In this document: positions 16,801-26,711 of the stretch, in pieces | How the letters are laid out: each line of letters begins with the position of its first letter | Position numbering within the stretch: the first letter of the stretch is position 1 | Assembly: GCA_030550095.1 (NCBI GenBank) | Contig: JAUQQA010000022.1 | Coordinates: 1 to 39,135, forward strand | Direction: 5' to 3' | Source: Chloroflexota bacterium | GTDB lineage: Bacteria; Chloroflexota; Anaerolineae; J036; Brachytrichaceae | DNA length: 39,135 nt | Made by a program: the position numbers and the translations under genes | The notes under the pieces: generated by a model | Told to the model about the DNA's origin: nothing | Databases searched by the model: none | Seen by the model: only the letters and a program-made list of their open reading frames with translations

Positions 16801-19300
16801 CGACCAGAGCTTTGATCTGCTCGACCTGAGCGACATCCTCGCGCCGCAGCTCCGCGTGCGTGTGGGTCCCACGGCAACGCTCAACGGGTTGAACGGATTG
16901 GCGATCCATCCCACGAAAGACCTCGTGCTTGCGGTGGCGGGGAGCGCTAGCCCAGCGGCGAACCCAGTGAACGGCAAAGTCATCGCCTACCGCCTCAGCA
17001 CAGGTGACTTCATCACTGAGGCGTTGGTCGGCATCCAGCCCGACGCGATCGCCATCTCACCCGACGGCACTTGGGCAGTGGTCGCCAACGAAGCTGAGGC
17101 GCCTCAGCAGAACGACAACGGTGGCCCGGGTTCGATCTCGCTCATTGACCTAAGCACGTTCGACCCTGATGCGCCGACGCCGCTCAGCGTGATCACGCTG
17201 CCGCTGCCCTCACAAGCAGGGACGCCCGGCTTTAGCGTCGGTCGTTACGACGACATCGGGCGATTGCTGATTGACAACACACCCGACACGCTCGAGCCTG
17301 AGAACGTCGCGTTCTCGCCAGACTCGCGCTTTGCCTTCGTCACGTTGCAGGAGAACAACGGCGTGGTGCGCGTGGAACTCTCCGCGCCCTACACGCTCAC
17401 GTTCTTCGGCTTGTATAGCACGACGCACTACGCCGACTTGACTAACGGCGGCGGCTATAACCCCACGCAACTGCTCACCGCATGGCGCGAGCCAGACGGC
17501 ATCGGCGTGTTGGACATTAGCGGCACGCGTTACTTCTTCACTGCCGACGAGGGCGACACGCGCCCCAGCCCGGGCAGCGCGGGCGTGCGCGGTGGGCGCA
17601 CCGTGAGCGTCTTCCGTGCAGATGACGGCAGCTTCGTCGCCGACACGGCAGGCAGCCTCGATGACCTCGCCGCGCGCTGGGGTCGCTATCCCGACACGCG
17701 CAGCAACCGCGGCGGCAGCGAACCAGAAGGACTTGATGCTGTGATCTTCCAAGGGCGCGCGCTTGTTGCTGTGGGCTTGGAGCGCGCGAATGCAGTGGTC
17801 GTGATCGACGTGACCGATCCCACGACGCCTACGCTCCTCACGTTGATCCCGACCGACGCTGCACCCGAGGGCATTAAGCTCGTCGCGCGCAACGATGCGC
17901 TCTACGTGCTGGCGGCAAACGAGGTTTCAGGCACGCTCACCATCGCGCGCGCGCCCGTCGGGCAACAGCTCTTCACGCAGCGCCGCGCGACGGCAAACGC
18001 CTTCCCGCTGCACGACGTGGTGGTGCTTGATCCCGACTTCGACCAGACCTTCACGGTAACGCTGCGCGTGGATCCAAGCAAGGGCGCGCTCGGCTTCGCC
18101 ACAGGCGGCAACCTCGCCAGCGTGGTTGACACCGCCACTGGCGTTTACACCTTGAGCGGCACGATCACCGACGTGAACGCGGCGCTTAAGACGCTCACCT
18201 TTACGCCAACAGTAGGCATCAGCGAGACCGTTGTCGTCTCGGTCACCGCAACGGATGGTGCGCAGAGCGACCTTGGGATCATCCGTCTCGAGGTCAACGC
18301 GAACGTCATCCTTGCGCTGACGGCAGCGCCGACCGTTTTGCCCGTGGGGAACCTCAGCACATTAACTGCGACGGTCACCGACTTGAGCGGCTTGCCTTTG
18401 AGCGGGGTTGTTGTCTCGTTCACAACGGATCTTGGCAGCGTGGTGCCGCCGACCGCTACCACCAACGCGAACGGCATCGCTACAGCGAGCCTGAGCCGCA
18501 CTGTGCCTGGCGCGGTGACCGCGCAGGCTGAGGCGCTTGGCGTGACGGCAACCGCGCAGGTGACCTTCCTCGTGGGCGCGCCTGCTGCAATCACCCTCAA
18601 CGCAACACCCTCGCTGATCTTCGCCAACGGCATTAGCCAAAGCGTAGTGATCGCGCAGGTGAGCGATGCGTTTGGCAACCCAGTGCCAGGCGTGAACGTG
18701 CAGTTCTTCGCAGGGATAGGCGTTTTCAGCCCCTCTAGTGGCACAACCGACGTCAGCGGGCGCGTCACTGCTACACTGACCTCCACCGTGCCAGGCACGG
18801 AGAACGTGAGCGCCTTCGCTGCTGGTCGCGTTGCCCAAGCGCAGATCACGTACCAGCAACCGCCTACCTCGCAGGTGAACCTCAGCGGCAGCTTGACCGC
18901 GATCACGCAAGCGCTTGGCATCGTGCGCCGCGGCGACGTGCTCACCTACCAAGTCACGATCACCAACACGGGCAACGGCGCGCTGAACAACGTGCTGATT
19001 GTGGCACCGATCCCGAACGGCACCGCCTACATCGCTGGTAGCGCCGATGGCGGCAGCTTTGTGGGGACTGGCGGCGCAAACCTGATGCCGCAAGTGGTGC
19101 AGAACGCAGTGGTGTGGTCGGGTAGCCTTGCGCCAGGCGCTGCGCACGCGCTGCGCTTTGCCGCGCAGGTGCAGCTTCTCGAGGGCACGATCACCTTCCA
19201 GCCGCGCGTTTACCTGGACAACGAGGACAGCGGCTTAGACTTGCGCAGCACCACCGACGTTGAGGCGTTCAAAGTCTTTCTGCCCCTCGTGCGGCGCTGA
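13871..19300 (+). CDS. Giant secreted nuclease (ExeM/NucH-like) with beta-propeller, Ig-like and DUF11 domains
   Basis: The 1809-residue product starts with a signal peptide (about 1-33, ending AQAQT). In order it then has a beta-rich N-terminal region, a Big_5 Ig-like domain (about 219-325, ITPADGATGVPLDSNVVITFSEP) and an OB-like domain (about 340-450). The endonuclease/exonuclease/phosphatase domain (about 597-935) shows STNLLNYF, VELEND, NHFKSKGS, LGDLNSY, TLDYAL and SDHDP, so its active site looks intact. A choice-of-anchor-I-like beta-propeller region (about 940-1380), a cadherin-like segment, two Big_1 Ig domains (near 1478 and 1573) and a DUF11 repeat (about 1684-1790) follow. It ends VFLPLVRR. 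The likely role is digestion of extracellular DNA, perhaps for phosphate. ATG 13871 is preferred over an in-frame TTG at 13841 because the signal peptide begins there and AGGGTGAGG precedes it. Confidence 0.88.
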   Translation: MSTERMLHLATALALALASLPALPQGAHVAQAQTVQVITQWTFGTQGNETLTPQIGSGSAVTVGNVSFTYAAGLAGNPDRGWNTSSYPAQGTGNKTAGVEFRISTTGWQSITLRYNHRSSNTAANTSVVRYSTDGGASYTEIATFTLPPASGDTWFTRTVDFSSIPAVNNLADFRVQIVAAFAPPTNTGYVAANAPTSTYSTNGTWRFDNVTFEGFDLPPTVVGITPADGATGVPLDSNVVITFSEPVNVSGDWFSLSCTTSGERKPSLNNVVVSGGPTTFTLDPLLDFASQETCTLTVSAAAVSDQDTNDPPDTLEADFTASFTVQRQLPALCADPNLVPIGSVQGPTTSSPLSGAVVTVRGIVVGDFETNAKLGGFYIQSETPDNDPNTSEGLFVSNGNNDSVSLGELVVVTGTVAELSEQTSLVGVTILSCGTVALPAPTDVTLPFSTPDDPERYEGMLVRLPQELTVTDNFRLGRFGQLTLSSGGRLWQPTQIVTPGAPALALQAANDLNRIILDDDTNQQNPDPIRFGGGSNPLSAANTLRGGDTVSNIVGVMTYGGGGAAASPPAYRVRPIAPVTFTASNPRPLTPPNVGGSLRVASTNLLNYFNTFGAGNCTLGVGGPPTDCRGASNSIEFTRQVSKTIPMLLELNADVIGLVELENDGYGADSAIQDLVDRLNAATAPGTYAFVNPDAALGVTDALGTDAIKVGIVYRPGRVTPVGQTAVLTSGAFGTFVITTTNGFATTQRNRPPLAQAFRDNATGAVFIVVVNHFKSKGSSCADNVSPVGPDPDTGDGQGHCNLTRRAAAQELAAWLATDPTGTGSPNVLILGDLNSYAQEDPIRDLKAAGYINLAEARLGLQSYSYSFNGQWGTLDYALASPSLARQVSGIAKWHVNADEPSVLDYNLEFKSPAQQISLFAADPFRASDHDPLIVGLSLNVPPRLSAISTYDTGLGGNGAEIIAVRGDHGALSNSGDQSFDLLDLSDILAPQLRVRVGPTATLNGLNGLAIHPTKDLVLAVAGSASPAANPVNGKVIAYRLSTGDFITEALVGIQPDAIAISPDGTWAVVANEAEAPQQNDNGGPGSISLIDLSTFDPDAPTPLSVITLPLPSQAGTPGFSVGRYDDIGRLLIDNTPDTLEPENVAFSPDSRFAFVTLQENNGVVRVELSAPYTLTFFGLYSTTHYADLTNGGGYNPTQLLTAWREPDGIGVLDISGTRYFFTADEGDTRPSPGSAGVRGGRTVSVFRADDGSFVADTAGSLDDLAARWGRYPDTRSNRGGSEPEGLDAVIFQGRALVAVGLERANAVVVIDVTDPTTPTLLTLIPTDAAPEGIKLVARNDALYVLAANEVSGTLTIARAPVGQQLFTQRRATANAFPLHDVVVLDPDFDQTFTVTLRVDPSKGALGFATGGNLASVVDTATGVYTLSGTITDVNAALKTLTFTPTVGISETVVVSVTATDGAQSDLGIIRLEVNANVILALTAAPTVLPVGNLSTLTATVTDLSGLPLSGVVVSFTTDLGSVVPPTATTNANGIATASLSRTVPGAVTAQAEALGVTATAQVTFLVGAPAAITLNATPSLIFANGISQSVVIAQVSDAFGNPVPGVNVQFFAGIGVFSPSSGTTDVSGRVTATLTSTVPGTENVSAFAAGRVAQAQITYQQPPTSQVNLSGSLTAITQALGIVRRGDVLTYQVTITNTGNGALNNVLIVAPIPNGTAYIAGSADGGSFVGTGGANLMPQVVQNAVVWSGSLAPGAAHALRFAAQVQLLEGTITFQPRVYLDNEDSGLDLRSTTDVEAFKVFLPLVRR

Positions 19301-19323
19301 GTCCGCCACCAAGTGGCGAGGTG

Positions 19324-19357
19324 CAGGCGGGAGAAGCATCATCTCCCGCCTGTTTTT
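19324..19357 (+). terminator. Intrinsic terminator after the secreted nuclease gene
   Basis: An 11-bp perfect GC-rich stem (19324-19334 with 19342-19352) with a 7-base loop is followed by TTTTT. It sits 24 bases after the nuclease stop and 15 bases before the convergent protease stop. The left flank has few A residues, so action on the minus-strand transcript is less certain. Confidence 0.88.
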
Positions 19358-19371
19358 GTTGGTTCGCCCCC

Positions 19372-22300
19372 TCATGGCAGGCGAATCACGTGTGGCAGAA
19401 ACACCTGCGAGCGCTGCGGCTCGATCCACGTGCCAATGGCGCCTGCCAGCGGCTCGGCATCCCCGAACAACACGACGTGGTAATACGCCGAGGGCGAAGC
19501 GGCTAACTGCGGCAGCGAGAGCGCGTAGGTCACCTGCACGGACGTGCCACCAGCAAGCGCCCCCGCCCAACGCACCACGTTAGAGATCGGCACACTGAGG
19601 CTCGGCGCAGAGGTCCACAGCGTCTCGCTCAGCAGCGACATGCTGAACGGCACGATGGCGACGAGCGCCGCGCTTGGCGCTGGCGTCGCGCCGAGGTTAG
19701 TGAGCCAAACGGTGGCTGTCACGCGCTCACCCCAACGTGGCTGCGTCGGCGTGATCTGCAACGTTGCGGTGAGCTGCGGAGCCTCGAGGCGTACCACAGC
19801 TTGGCGTGCGAAGCGCATGCCCAGATCGCTTAGCTCGAAGAAAGCGGTGACAGTGATAAGCGATCCTGGAGAGGCAGTTGGGGGCGCTGCCACGGTGAAC
19901 GTCCATGTGCTCACCGTCCCTGCATTGAGCGCGCCCTGCCACGCGCCCGCAAATGTTCCCCCTGCGCCTACCAAGTCCGAGGCGATCACCGTGCCGCCGC
20001 TCACCTCCGCCGAGAGGTGCACGCTGGCGCTGATCGCGCTGCGCCGAGCATCGTCCATAGCTGCACGTAAGACGAAGGTGATCGGCGCGCCGGCAGTTGG
20101 CGTTGCAGGGTGCGCATAGAGCGTTGATTCGCCCAGCCACGAGAGCCATCCCACTACGCGATTCATCAGGTCAACGCGCGCGTGCGCGTCGAGCACCTCG
20201 AAGGCGAAAGGCATGAAGACTGCGCGCCACCTCGATGGCGCTATCCACGTCGAGATGTGGGGGGTGATTGGCGCGCTGTGTGCAGTGCCTGTGTGTGCCA
20301 GCCCGAAGGGCTGGAGCCGATCGCCGCGCAACACCACCGCCGCGCTGCGCATGGGCTGCACGGCTGTGCTGAGGTTCCAGTTGTATGGGAATCGCCCGCC
20401 GGGTCCCGTGAGCAGCGTCCCACGTGCGAAGCCCGCTCCTATGGAGTGCTCGGGCGTGCCTGTCACGTTGCTCACCACATCGGCGAAATCAACATCGCCA
20501 ACGCCGAGATAGTGGCGCACGAAGGGGTGTGTAAGCGCGAGGTAATACAAAGCGGCTTGTGAAGTGAAGAACAAGCGCCCGCCGTGCTCAAGATAGGCGC
20601 TCAGCCGCTCCCCTTCGATGTTGGTGAGCGGGTCGAACCAATCGTAGGCGTTGAACCAGATCACCAGCGGGTACATTTGGAGCACGGACAAGGGCGGGCT
20701 GTGGCGCGCATCGCCGCCGAGGGTGCTCCAACGATCGGCGTGGTTGCCGAGCGCCGCGAGCGCGTTCAGGTAATCCGCCTCGCGGTCGAAAAAGCGGTCG
20801 TCGTCCACGAGCAAGATGCTGGCGGGCGTTTTGCTGCGCAGCATCACGTGGGCGCTGACGGCCGGCGCGCTGTTCAGTGTTGCGGCGAGCGTCACTGCGT
20901 CGGTGGTGTCCCACGTCGCCGTTGGCGGGATGTGCACCGTCACCGTGACGAGCGCAGCTTGACAAGGCGCGAGCGTGATCTGGGTGGGTGTGATCACCGT
21001 GTGCCACTGGTGACCACTCACTGTCAAGGCGATCGTCTCGGTGATGCCTGCCTCGCCTGTGTTGCGAATGCGCACCACATGCGTGATTGTCGTGCTGGGC
21101 AACGCAACGGGCACATCCCAGTGCGGGTCGGGCAGCGCAGCGACCGCCACACCTTGCGTTGGTCGTGGCGCAGCGAAAGCCGCAAGGGTGCGGCTGATCG
21201 CCGCTGCGCGCTCCTCCGCGCTGTGGATTGCCTCGATGCCAAAGCCAAACAACGCAGCGCGGTAAGGTAAACACGGCGCGGCATACACGCCTGCCCAAGC
21301 GTTGTTGCGCGCGTCACCCGCGTAGCGCGCGATGGGCATGCCGCGGTCGGCATTGCGCACTGCAAGCACGTCGGGCGAGCTCTGATTGTTCGCGCCGTCG
21401 CCGCCCGTGATGCTAAACGCGTGCCCTGCGAGCAATGTGCCTGGCGTGCCGATCACGCGCCACGAGGGTGCGTTGTCTTCTACCAGCGCTGCGTTCAGGC
21501 GTGCAAAGTACGGCGCTGGCGCAAAGGCGCCGTCGTAGAACGCCACGTCCTGCCCGCTGAGCAGCAAGTTGCGCCCTGCTGCGAGGTAGCGCGAGAGCGC
21601 GTCGCTCGCTCCGACCAAGCCCGGCGCGTCGAACGGCGCAGACCAAATCACCGCGTCGTAGCGCAGCAGGTCGGTGATCGTCGGCACGTCCCGCGGTGGG
21701 TCTTTCACGCGCTGCTCGTCGTATGCCAGGCGCAAGTCGTCGAGCGCGCGGCGATAGAACGCTGCTGCGCTTGCGTAATACCATGCACCGCTGTCCACCA
21801 GCAGCACGCGCTGTGTTGGCGTGAGCACAAACGGCGCCTCGGTGATCGCGCCGTCGGTCACGACGACGGTTTGCGTCTGCACGAGGTAGCCCGTCAACCG
21901 CGCCTCGAGGGTGTAGGTGCCGGCGGGCAAGTGCAACACGTAGTACCCTAGGCCGCTATCCGCGCGCGATTGCGCTGGCGTGTCCAACGCGCGCACGAGC
22001 GTTTGCGTCAGCGCTGTTCCGCTGGCCGCGTCCGTGACTAAGCCGCGCACGATCCCAGAGGGCAACGGCGAGAGCGCGAAGTCGAGCCGCTGTGCCTGCC
22101 CTGCCTGCACGATGCGCGGCGGCGAGGTGATGCCGGCGAAGCCGAAGGCGCTCGCCGTGAGCGTGTAGATGCCTGGCGGCGCGGCGAGGGCATAGCGCCC
22201 GAGCGCGTCAGTAGTGGCGCTTGGCGTGTGCGCGTTGCCGTGTGCCTGCACGCGCGCGCCGCTGATCGGCTGCCCAGCGTGCAACACATAGCCGGTGATC

Positions 22301-23805
22301 ACGCCGTGCGGCAAGACGCGCAACACCGCGCCATAGGCATCCACACGACCCCAGCCGCTGTCGTTGTTGGGCAACGATGTGGAGAGCGGCACGGCGGTGC
22401 TAGTGAGCACGAAGAGCGTCTGCGTCACGTCGAGCGTAGGGCTGACACTGCGCAGCAACGCGGCGATACCCGCGACGTGCGGTGTTGCCATCGAGGTTCC
22501 GCTGGCGCGCGCATAGCCGCCGCCAGGGAATGCCGAAACCACGCTGACGCCTGGCGCGACCACGTGCGGGCGCACCTCGCCAAACGGTGAAGGACCGCGG
22601 CTGGAGAAGCGCGCCACGTGGTCATCCTCATCGCTCGCGCCGACGCCAACCGCGCCTGGCAAACTTGCGGGCGAGCCAACAGTTTGTTCGCGCGGTCCTT
22701 CGTTGCCGTTGGCGAAGACGACGAAAATGCCCGCCGCGCGCAGCGCTTGCACATCGGGCAAAAACTCGGTGTCGCTGCCGTTCTCCGCCCCCCATGAATT
22801 GCTGAGCACGTCTGGCGCGCGGTTGGGGTCGCCGTTCGGCGCGAGCATGAACTGAAAAGCAGCGTGCAACCAGCTATAGTAGCCGAAGCCATCACCGTTC
22901 AGGCCCTTCGCTGCCATCCAACGCGCGCCAGGCGCGACGCCGATCCCGCCCTCGCCCACGAGGGTGCCCATGGTATGCGTACCGTGCCCGTGCAGGTCAG
23001 AAGGATAAGCGGCGCCTTCGTTCGTCGCGTCGAACCAGTTGTGCAGGTGGTCCGCTGCAGGACCGCCGTTCCAGCCGCGATAGCGCGGCTTCAGCGCGGG
23101 GTGATGCCAATCCACGCCTGTGTCAATGTTGGCAACCGTCACGCCGTCGCCGGTCACGCCCAACTCGCGCCAGACGCGATCGGCGCCGACACGTGCCACG
23201 CCCCACGTGACCTCGCCCGGCGCCAACGCGCCAACTTGCGCGTAGGTGCTGAGCGCCGTGCTCAGCGGTGTGCGCGCCTGCACTGTTGTCTCCAGGCGCA
23301 ACGGGCCCGGGAACGGCGGCGCTGCATCGGCGATCCACTTCTGCCAGCGGTCGAGCGTCACCTCGGCGACATCCTCGCGCGCGGCAAGCGCGCGCACCAC
23401 GTCGGGTGGGGCGCTGAGCGCGATCGCGTTGACGATCCACAACGCGCGCACTTCGCGCACGCGCGCAGCAACTGCTGGTTGCGCGAGGAACGCCAGCACA
23501 TCGCGTTGGCTGTGCGCGGCTAACGCTTGAAGATCAGCGACGAATGCGGCGCGCTGTGCTTTGCGCGTTGCGAGCGGCAGATCGAGCTGCTGCGAAACAC
23601 GGCGCGCATGCGCGCCTGAATCAAAGCGCACGAGCACACGCACGAGCGCATCCGCGGGCAAGACGCGCAGCGCGTCTTCCAACGCCGAAGAGAGCCGCAG
23701 GCGCTGCACGGGCGTGACGGGCTGCGCCTCAACGCGCGGGGCGTTCGTTGCCAGCCCCAAGACGAGCGCGCTGACAAGGAACAAGCGGGCGATTGCGCAA
23801 ACCAT
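19372..23805 (-). CDS. Secreted subtilisin-like (S8) serine protease with long C-terminal extension
   Basis: The 1477-residue preproprotein has a signal peptide (about 1-28, ending RVEAQP) and an inhibitor-I9-like propeptide region (about 30-190). The peptidase S8 domain (about 205-490) has its catalytic triad visible: D228 in NIDTGVD, H274 in HGHGTHT and S438 in [19 protein letters not shown] holds the oxyanion asparagine. Two carboxypeptidase-regulatory-like beta domains follow (about 502-650). Two similar segments (from about 668 and 997) each begin [RS][VI]LLVD and contain a hydrophobic VIW strand, a glycine-rich turn and LxxSGQ/FFTSQ; they look like flavodoxin/GATase-type folds. Ig-like and DUF11-like domains complete the chain, which ends [11 protein letters not shown]. 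The start ATG lies only 57 bases from the divergent xylose isomerase start. Substrate is unknown. Confidence 0.88.
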   Translation of the reverse strand: MVCAIARLFLVSALVLGLATNAPRVEAQPVTPVQRLRLSSALEDALRVLPADALVRVLVRFDSGAHARRVSQQLDLPLATRKAQRAAFVADLQALAAHSQRDVLAFLAQPAVAARVREVRALWIVNAIALSAPPDVVRALAAREDVAEVTLDRWQKWIADAAPPFPGPLRLETTVQARTPLSTALSTYAQVGALAPGEVTWGVARVGADRVWRELGVTGDGVTVANIDTGVDWHHPALKPRYRGWNGGPAADHLHNWFDATNEGAAYPSDLHGHGTHTMGTLVGEGGIGVAPGARWMAAKGLNGDGFGYYSWLHAAFQFMLAPNGDPNRAPDVLSNSWGAENGSDTEFLPDVQALRAAGIFVVFANGNEGPREQTVGSPASLPGAVGVGASDEDDHVARFSSRGPSPFGEVRPHVVAPGVSVVSAFPGGGYARASGTSMATPHVAGIAALLRSVSPTLDVTQTLFVLTSTAVPLSTSLPNNDSGWGRVDAYGAVLRVLPHGVITGYVLHAGQPISGARVQAHGNAHTPSATTDALGRYALAAPPGIYTLTASAFGFAGITSPPRIVQAGQAQRLDFALSPLPSGIVRGLVTDAASGTALTQTLVRALDTPAQSRADSGLGYYVLHLPAGTYTLEARLTGYLVQTQTVVVTDGAITEAPFVLTPTQRVLLVDSGAWYYASAAAFYRRALDDLRLAYDEQRVKDPPRDVPTITDLLRYDAVIWSAPFDAPGLVGASDALSRYLAAGRNLLLSGQDVAFYDGAFAPAPYFARLNAALVEDNAPSWRVIGTPGTLLAGHAFSITGGDGANNQSSPDVLAVRNADRGMPIARYAGDARNNAWAGVYAAPCLPYRAALFGFGIEAIHSAEERAAAISRTLAAFAAPRPTQGVAVAALPDPHWDVPVALPSTTITHVVRIRNTGEAGITETIALTVSGHQWHTVITPTQITLAPCQAALVTVTVHIPPTATWDTTDAVTLAATLNSAPAVSAHVMLRSKTPASILLVDDDRFFDREADYLNALAALGNHADRWSTLGGDARHSPPLSVLQMYPLVIWFNAYDWFDPLTNIEGERLSAYLEHGGRLFFTSQAALYYLALTHPFVRHYLGVGDVDFADVVSNVTGTPEHSIGAGFARGTLLTGPGGRFPYNWNLSTAVQPMRSAAVVLRGDRLQPFGLAHTGTAHSAPITPHISTWIAPSRWRAVFMPFAFEVLDAHARVDLMNRVVGWLSWLGESTLYAHPATPTAGAPITFVLRAAMDDARRSAISASVHLSAEVSGGTVIASDLVGAGGTFAGAWQGALNAGTVSTWTFTVAAPPTASPGSLITVTAFFELSDLGMRFARQAVVRLEAPQLTATLQITPTQPRWGERVTATVWLTNLGATPAPSAALVAIVPFSMSLLSETLWTSAPSLSVPISNVVRWAGALAGGTSVQVTYALSLPQLAASPSAYYHVVLFGDAEPLAGAIGTWIEPQRSQVFLPHVIRLP

Positions 23806-23822
23806 GAAGTCGCCAGTACACT
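23793..23822 (+). promoter_or_regulatory. Possible promoter for xylA
   Basis: TTGCGC (23793-23798) and TACACT (23817-23822) are separated by 18 bases, 40 bases before the xylA ATG. Each hexamer is only a moderate match and the -35 box falls inside the first codons of the divergent protease gene. The short 57-base gap must hold both promoters. Confidence 0.25.
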
Positions 23823-23862
23823 ACACCTTGACCAACGTTTCGGCAAACGAGGAACACCAGCC

Positions 23863-25029
23863 ATGTCCGATTACACCCCAAAACCCGAGCACAAGTTCAC
23901 GTTTGGTCTGTGGACGGTCGGCAACGTCGGTCGTGATCCGTTTGGGCAACCTGTGCGCGAGGCGCTCTCACCTGCGGACATCGTGTACTTGCTCGCCGAG
24001 GTCGGCGCGTACGGCGTCAACTTCCACGACAACGATTTGATCCCGATCGACGCGACGCCCGCCGAGGCAGAGGCGATCAAGCGCGCCTTCCGCAAGGCGC
24101 TGGATGACACTGGCTTGAAGGTGCCCATGGCGACCACCAACTTGTTCAGCGATCCGATCTTCAAGGACGGCGCCTTCACCAGCAACGACCCCAAGGTGCG
24201 CGCCTATGCGCTGCAAAAGGTGATGCGCGGCATTGACCTCGGCGTGGAGTTTGGCGCGAAGGTGTACGTTTTCTGGGGCGGGCGCGAAGGCAGCGAGACC
24301 GACGCTGCGCGCGACCCCGCCACCGCGCTTAAGCGCATGCGCGACGCGATCAACTTCCTGTGCGAATACGTGATCGACCAGGGCTACGACATCAAGTTCG
24401 CGCTCGAGGCAAAGCCCAATGAGCCACGCGGCGACATTTACCTCTCCACCACAGGGCACATGCTGGCGTTCATCGAGACGCTCGACCACCCCGAGATGGT
24501 GGGCGTGAACCCTGAAGTCGCGCATGAGCACATGGCGGGGCTGAACTTCTTGCACGCCGTGGCGCAAGCCTGGGAGGCGGGCAAGCTCTTCCACATTGAC
24601 CTCAACGACCAATACGCCGCACGCTACGACCAAGACTACCGCTTTGGCTCGCGCGATCTCAAGGCGGCGTTCTTCTTGGTGAAGTTCCTTGAAGATGTGG
24701 GTTATCAAGGCTCGCGCCACTTCGACGCGCACGCCTACCGCACCGAGGACTACGAGGGCGTGAAAGACTTCGCGCGCGGCTGCATGCGCACGTACCTCAT
24801 CCTCAAGGAGAAGGCGCAGCGCTGGAACGCCGACCCCGAAATCCAGGCGCTGCTGGCGGAGATCAACGCCGACGACGGCAGCATGGCGCCCTTCCTCGGA
24901 AAGTACAGCCGCGAGACCGCCAACGCGCTCAAAGCGTATGCCTTCGACCGCGTTGGGCTGGGCAAGCGCGGCTGGAAGTACGAGCGCCTCGATCAACTCA
25001 CGATGGAGATCTTGCTCGGCGTGCGGTGA
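23863..25029 (+). CDS. xylA: Xylose isomerase (class I, actinobacterial type)
   Basis: The 388-residue enzyme interconverts D-xylose and D-xylulose (and D-glucose/D-fructose). It matches the short class I form found in actinobacteria: [17 protein letters not shown] near the N-terminus, catalytic H55 and D58 in NFHDND, and metal ligands in [34 protein letters not shown] and [10 protein letters not shown]. Length is typical. No xylulokinase (xylB) or xylose transporter gene is nearby, so pathway context is missing. A weak GAGGA lies 10 bases before the ATG. Its TGA overlaps the GTG start of rnhB by 3 bases (GTGA), suggesting translational coupling. Confidence 0.95.
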   Translation: MSDYTPKPEHKFTFGLWTVGNVGRDPFGQPVREALSPADIVYLLAEVGAYGVNFHDNDLIPIDATPAEAEAIKRAFRKALDDTGLKVPMATTNLFSDPIFKDGAFTSNDPKVRAYALQKVMRGIDLGVEFGAKVYVFWGGREGSETDAARDPATALKRMRDAINFLCEYVIDQGYDIKFALEAKPNEPRGDIYLSTTGHMLAFIETLDHPEMVGVNPEVAHEHMAGLNFLHAVAQAWEAGKLFHIDLNDQYAARYDQDYRFGSRDLKAAFFLVKFLEDVGYQGSRHFDAHAYRTEDYEGVKDFARGCMRTYLILKEKAQRWNADPEIQALLAEINADDGSMAPFLGKYSRETANALKAYAFDRVGLGKRGWKYERLDQLTMEILLGVR

Positions 25030-25682
25030 AGCAGTTGCCCTCGCTGGAACACGAGCAGATCTTTTGGCGCGCCGGCTTCGTCCACGTCGCAGGGCTGGAC
25101 GAAGCCGGGCGCGGCGCATGGGCGGGGCCTGTGGTCGCTGCTGCGGTGATCTTGCCGCCCGACCCTGCAATTGCAGCAACACTTCACGGCGTCACCGACT
25201 CCAAGCAGCTCACGCCGCAACAGCGCGAAGCGCTGCGCGCGCGCATCGTCGAGGTGGCGCTTGCGTGGGGCGTTGGTGAAGCGAGCGCTGCGGAAATTGA
25301 CGCGCTGGGCATCGTCACCGCCACGCGCTTGGCGATGCAACGTGCGCTCGATGCGTTGGCGCTTGCGCCCCACGCGCTGCTGATTGACGCACTGCGATTG
25401 CCGGCTGTGTCGCTGCCGCAACGCGCCTTCCCACGCGCTGATGCGCTCAGCCTCTCCGTCGCGGCGGCCTCCATCCTCGCTAAAACCACGCGCGACGCGC
25501 GCATGGCGGAGCTGGAGATGCAAGCGCCGGGTTACGGCTTTGCACGGCACAAGGGCTATGGCACGCGCGGCCATCAGCAAGCCTTGCGCGCGTTAGGTCC
25601 TTCCGCGTGGCATCGGCGCAGCTTTCGCCCTGTGCAACGCGCGCTTGCGCCCGCGCTTGTGCAAGAAGCCGAGCCGCTGTAA
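25026..25682 (+). CDS. rnhB: Ribonuclease HII
   Basis: The 218-residue enzyme nicks RNA in RNA-DNA hybrids and removes misincorporated ribonucleotides. The acidic site is visible: D and E in [13 protein letters not shown] (about residues 24-36), an aspartate in LIDALRLP, and a further aspartate in [24 protein letters not shown] is the conserved substrate-binding region, and [11 protein letters not shown] follows. GTG at 25026 is the start, overlapping the xylA stop. The last 25 residues ([19 protein letters not shown]) are a slightly long tail. It converges with the acyltransferase gene with only 12 bases between the stops and no visible terminator. Confidence 0.95.
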   Translation: MKQLPSLEHEQIFWRAGFVHVAGLDEAGRGAWAGPVVAAAVILPPDPAIAATLHGVTDSKQLTPQQREALRARIVEVALAWGVGEASAAEIDALGIVTATRLAMQRALDALALAPHALLIDALRLPAVSLPQRAFPRADALSLSVAAASILAKTTRDARMAELEMQAPGYGFARHKGYGTRGHQQALRALGPSAWHRRSFRPVQRALAPALVQEAEPL

Positions 25683-25694
25683 GCCTTGTGCGCT

Positions 25695-26711
25695 TCAGTT
25701 GCGCCGCGCCGTGAGCGTGAACAGACGCACGTCTTTGCCGCCGAGTTTGTATTTGTATTCCTCGCCGCCCTGCAAAAAGTCGAACACCCGGAAGCCCTCT
25801 GCAATGGCTTTCTCGATCAAGCGCGCGATCAGCACTTGCCCAGGGCTGAGGTAGGCGAAGCGCTGCGGGTCAAGCCCCGAGTTGTACACCAGCACGGCGT
25901 CGCGGTAGGTGAAGTTGAGGTACGTCGCCGCGCGCACGCCCTCCACCTCGAGAAACGCGAGCTGCAAGCGCCCGCGCTCGAACATCGCGCGCGCGATGGC
26001 GTGAAAGAAGCGCGCCATGCGCGGCGTCATGAACGCGGCTTTCTCGGGTGTTGAGGCTTTCATCAGGCGGATGAAGTCGTCCACGTCCTCCGCCAGGCGC
26101 GCGGCGTCCTCCGCGAAGGTGACGCGCACCTCCTCGCTGGCGCGGCGCAGCTTGCGTTGCAATTCGCGCCGCTCCTTGCCGTCTAGCATCATCAGGTATT
26201 CCTCGAACGAGCGCGGCAAGGCCACCTGCGGGCACACATCCTCGAAGGAGACGCGCGGCTGCCAGCCCTCCGCCGCGAGCAGCTCACAAAAGCGCGTGAG
26301 CGTGGGCGAGCCTTCGCGGATGTTGCACAGGCTGAGCACGTGCCAGGGTGGGCAATCAGCGCTCTTGAGGAAGTTGAGGATGCCGCGCAGCACGGCTTCC
26401 TCGTGCCCACGCGCCACGATGAAGTCGAGGTAATCGGAAACCTCCTTGCAGCCAATGAACGCTGCGGTGACGACGCCGTGCGCGTCTTCGGCGAAGAACA
26501 AAGGCGCGATGCCCACCAGCTCCCCACCTTCGCGCAACGCCACAATGCGCATCTCGCCTTCGCCGAGCGTTGACCACCACGTTTGTTGCCACGCGCAGGT
26601 GAGGAACAGCGTGTCGTGATGGGAGCGGGCGAGCGCGCCGTCCCATTCTGCCGCGAGCGCGTCGAACGCAGTTGGCGAGTCGAATACCTGGAGCTGCATG
26701 GCGCGCCTCAC
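25695..26711 (-). CDS. GNAT-fold acyltransferase (FemAB / BcsL-CelD-like)
   Basis: The 338-residue protein fits the double-GNAT family represented by PF13480, seen in cellulose/exopolysaccharide acyltransferases and FemAB-like proteins. Visible features are an early FLTCAWQQTWWSTLGEG motif (about 36-52), LVGIAPLFF, and near the C-terminus AATYLNFTYRDAVLVYNSG followed by RVFDFLQGGEEYKYKLGG, the last being highly characteristic. An arginine/glutamate-rich helix (about 180-215) links the halves. No signal peptide is present. The GTG at 26711 overlaps the def stop as GTGA; an in-frame ATG at 26699 would shorten it by four residues. The acceptor is unknown; it may act on a surface polysaccharide or an amine. 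Confidence 0.85.
   Translation of the reverse strand: MRRAMQLQVFDSPTAFDALAAEWDGALARSHHDTLFLTCAWQQTWWSTLGEGEMRIVALREGGELVGIAPLFFAEDAHGVVTAAFIGCKEVSDYLDFIVARGHEEAVLRGILNFLKSADCPPWHVLSLCNIREGSPTLTRFCELLAAEGWQPRVSFEDVCPQVALPRSFEEYLMMLDGKERRELQRKLRRASEEVRVTFAEDAARLAEDVDDFIRLMKASTPEKAAFMTPRMARFFHAIARAMFERGRLQLAFLEVEGVRAATYLNFTYRDAVLVYNSGLDPQRFAYLSPGQVLIARLIEKAIAEGFRVFDFLQGGEEYKYKLGGKDVRLFTLTARRN

Noticed and set aside
23968-25182. 404-codon minus-strand frame opposite xylA and rnhB
   Set aside because: It overlaps two clear genes in full and has the composition expected of a shadow frame.
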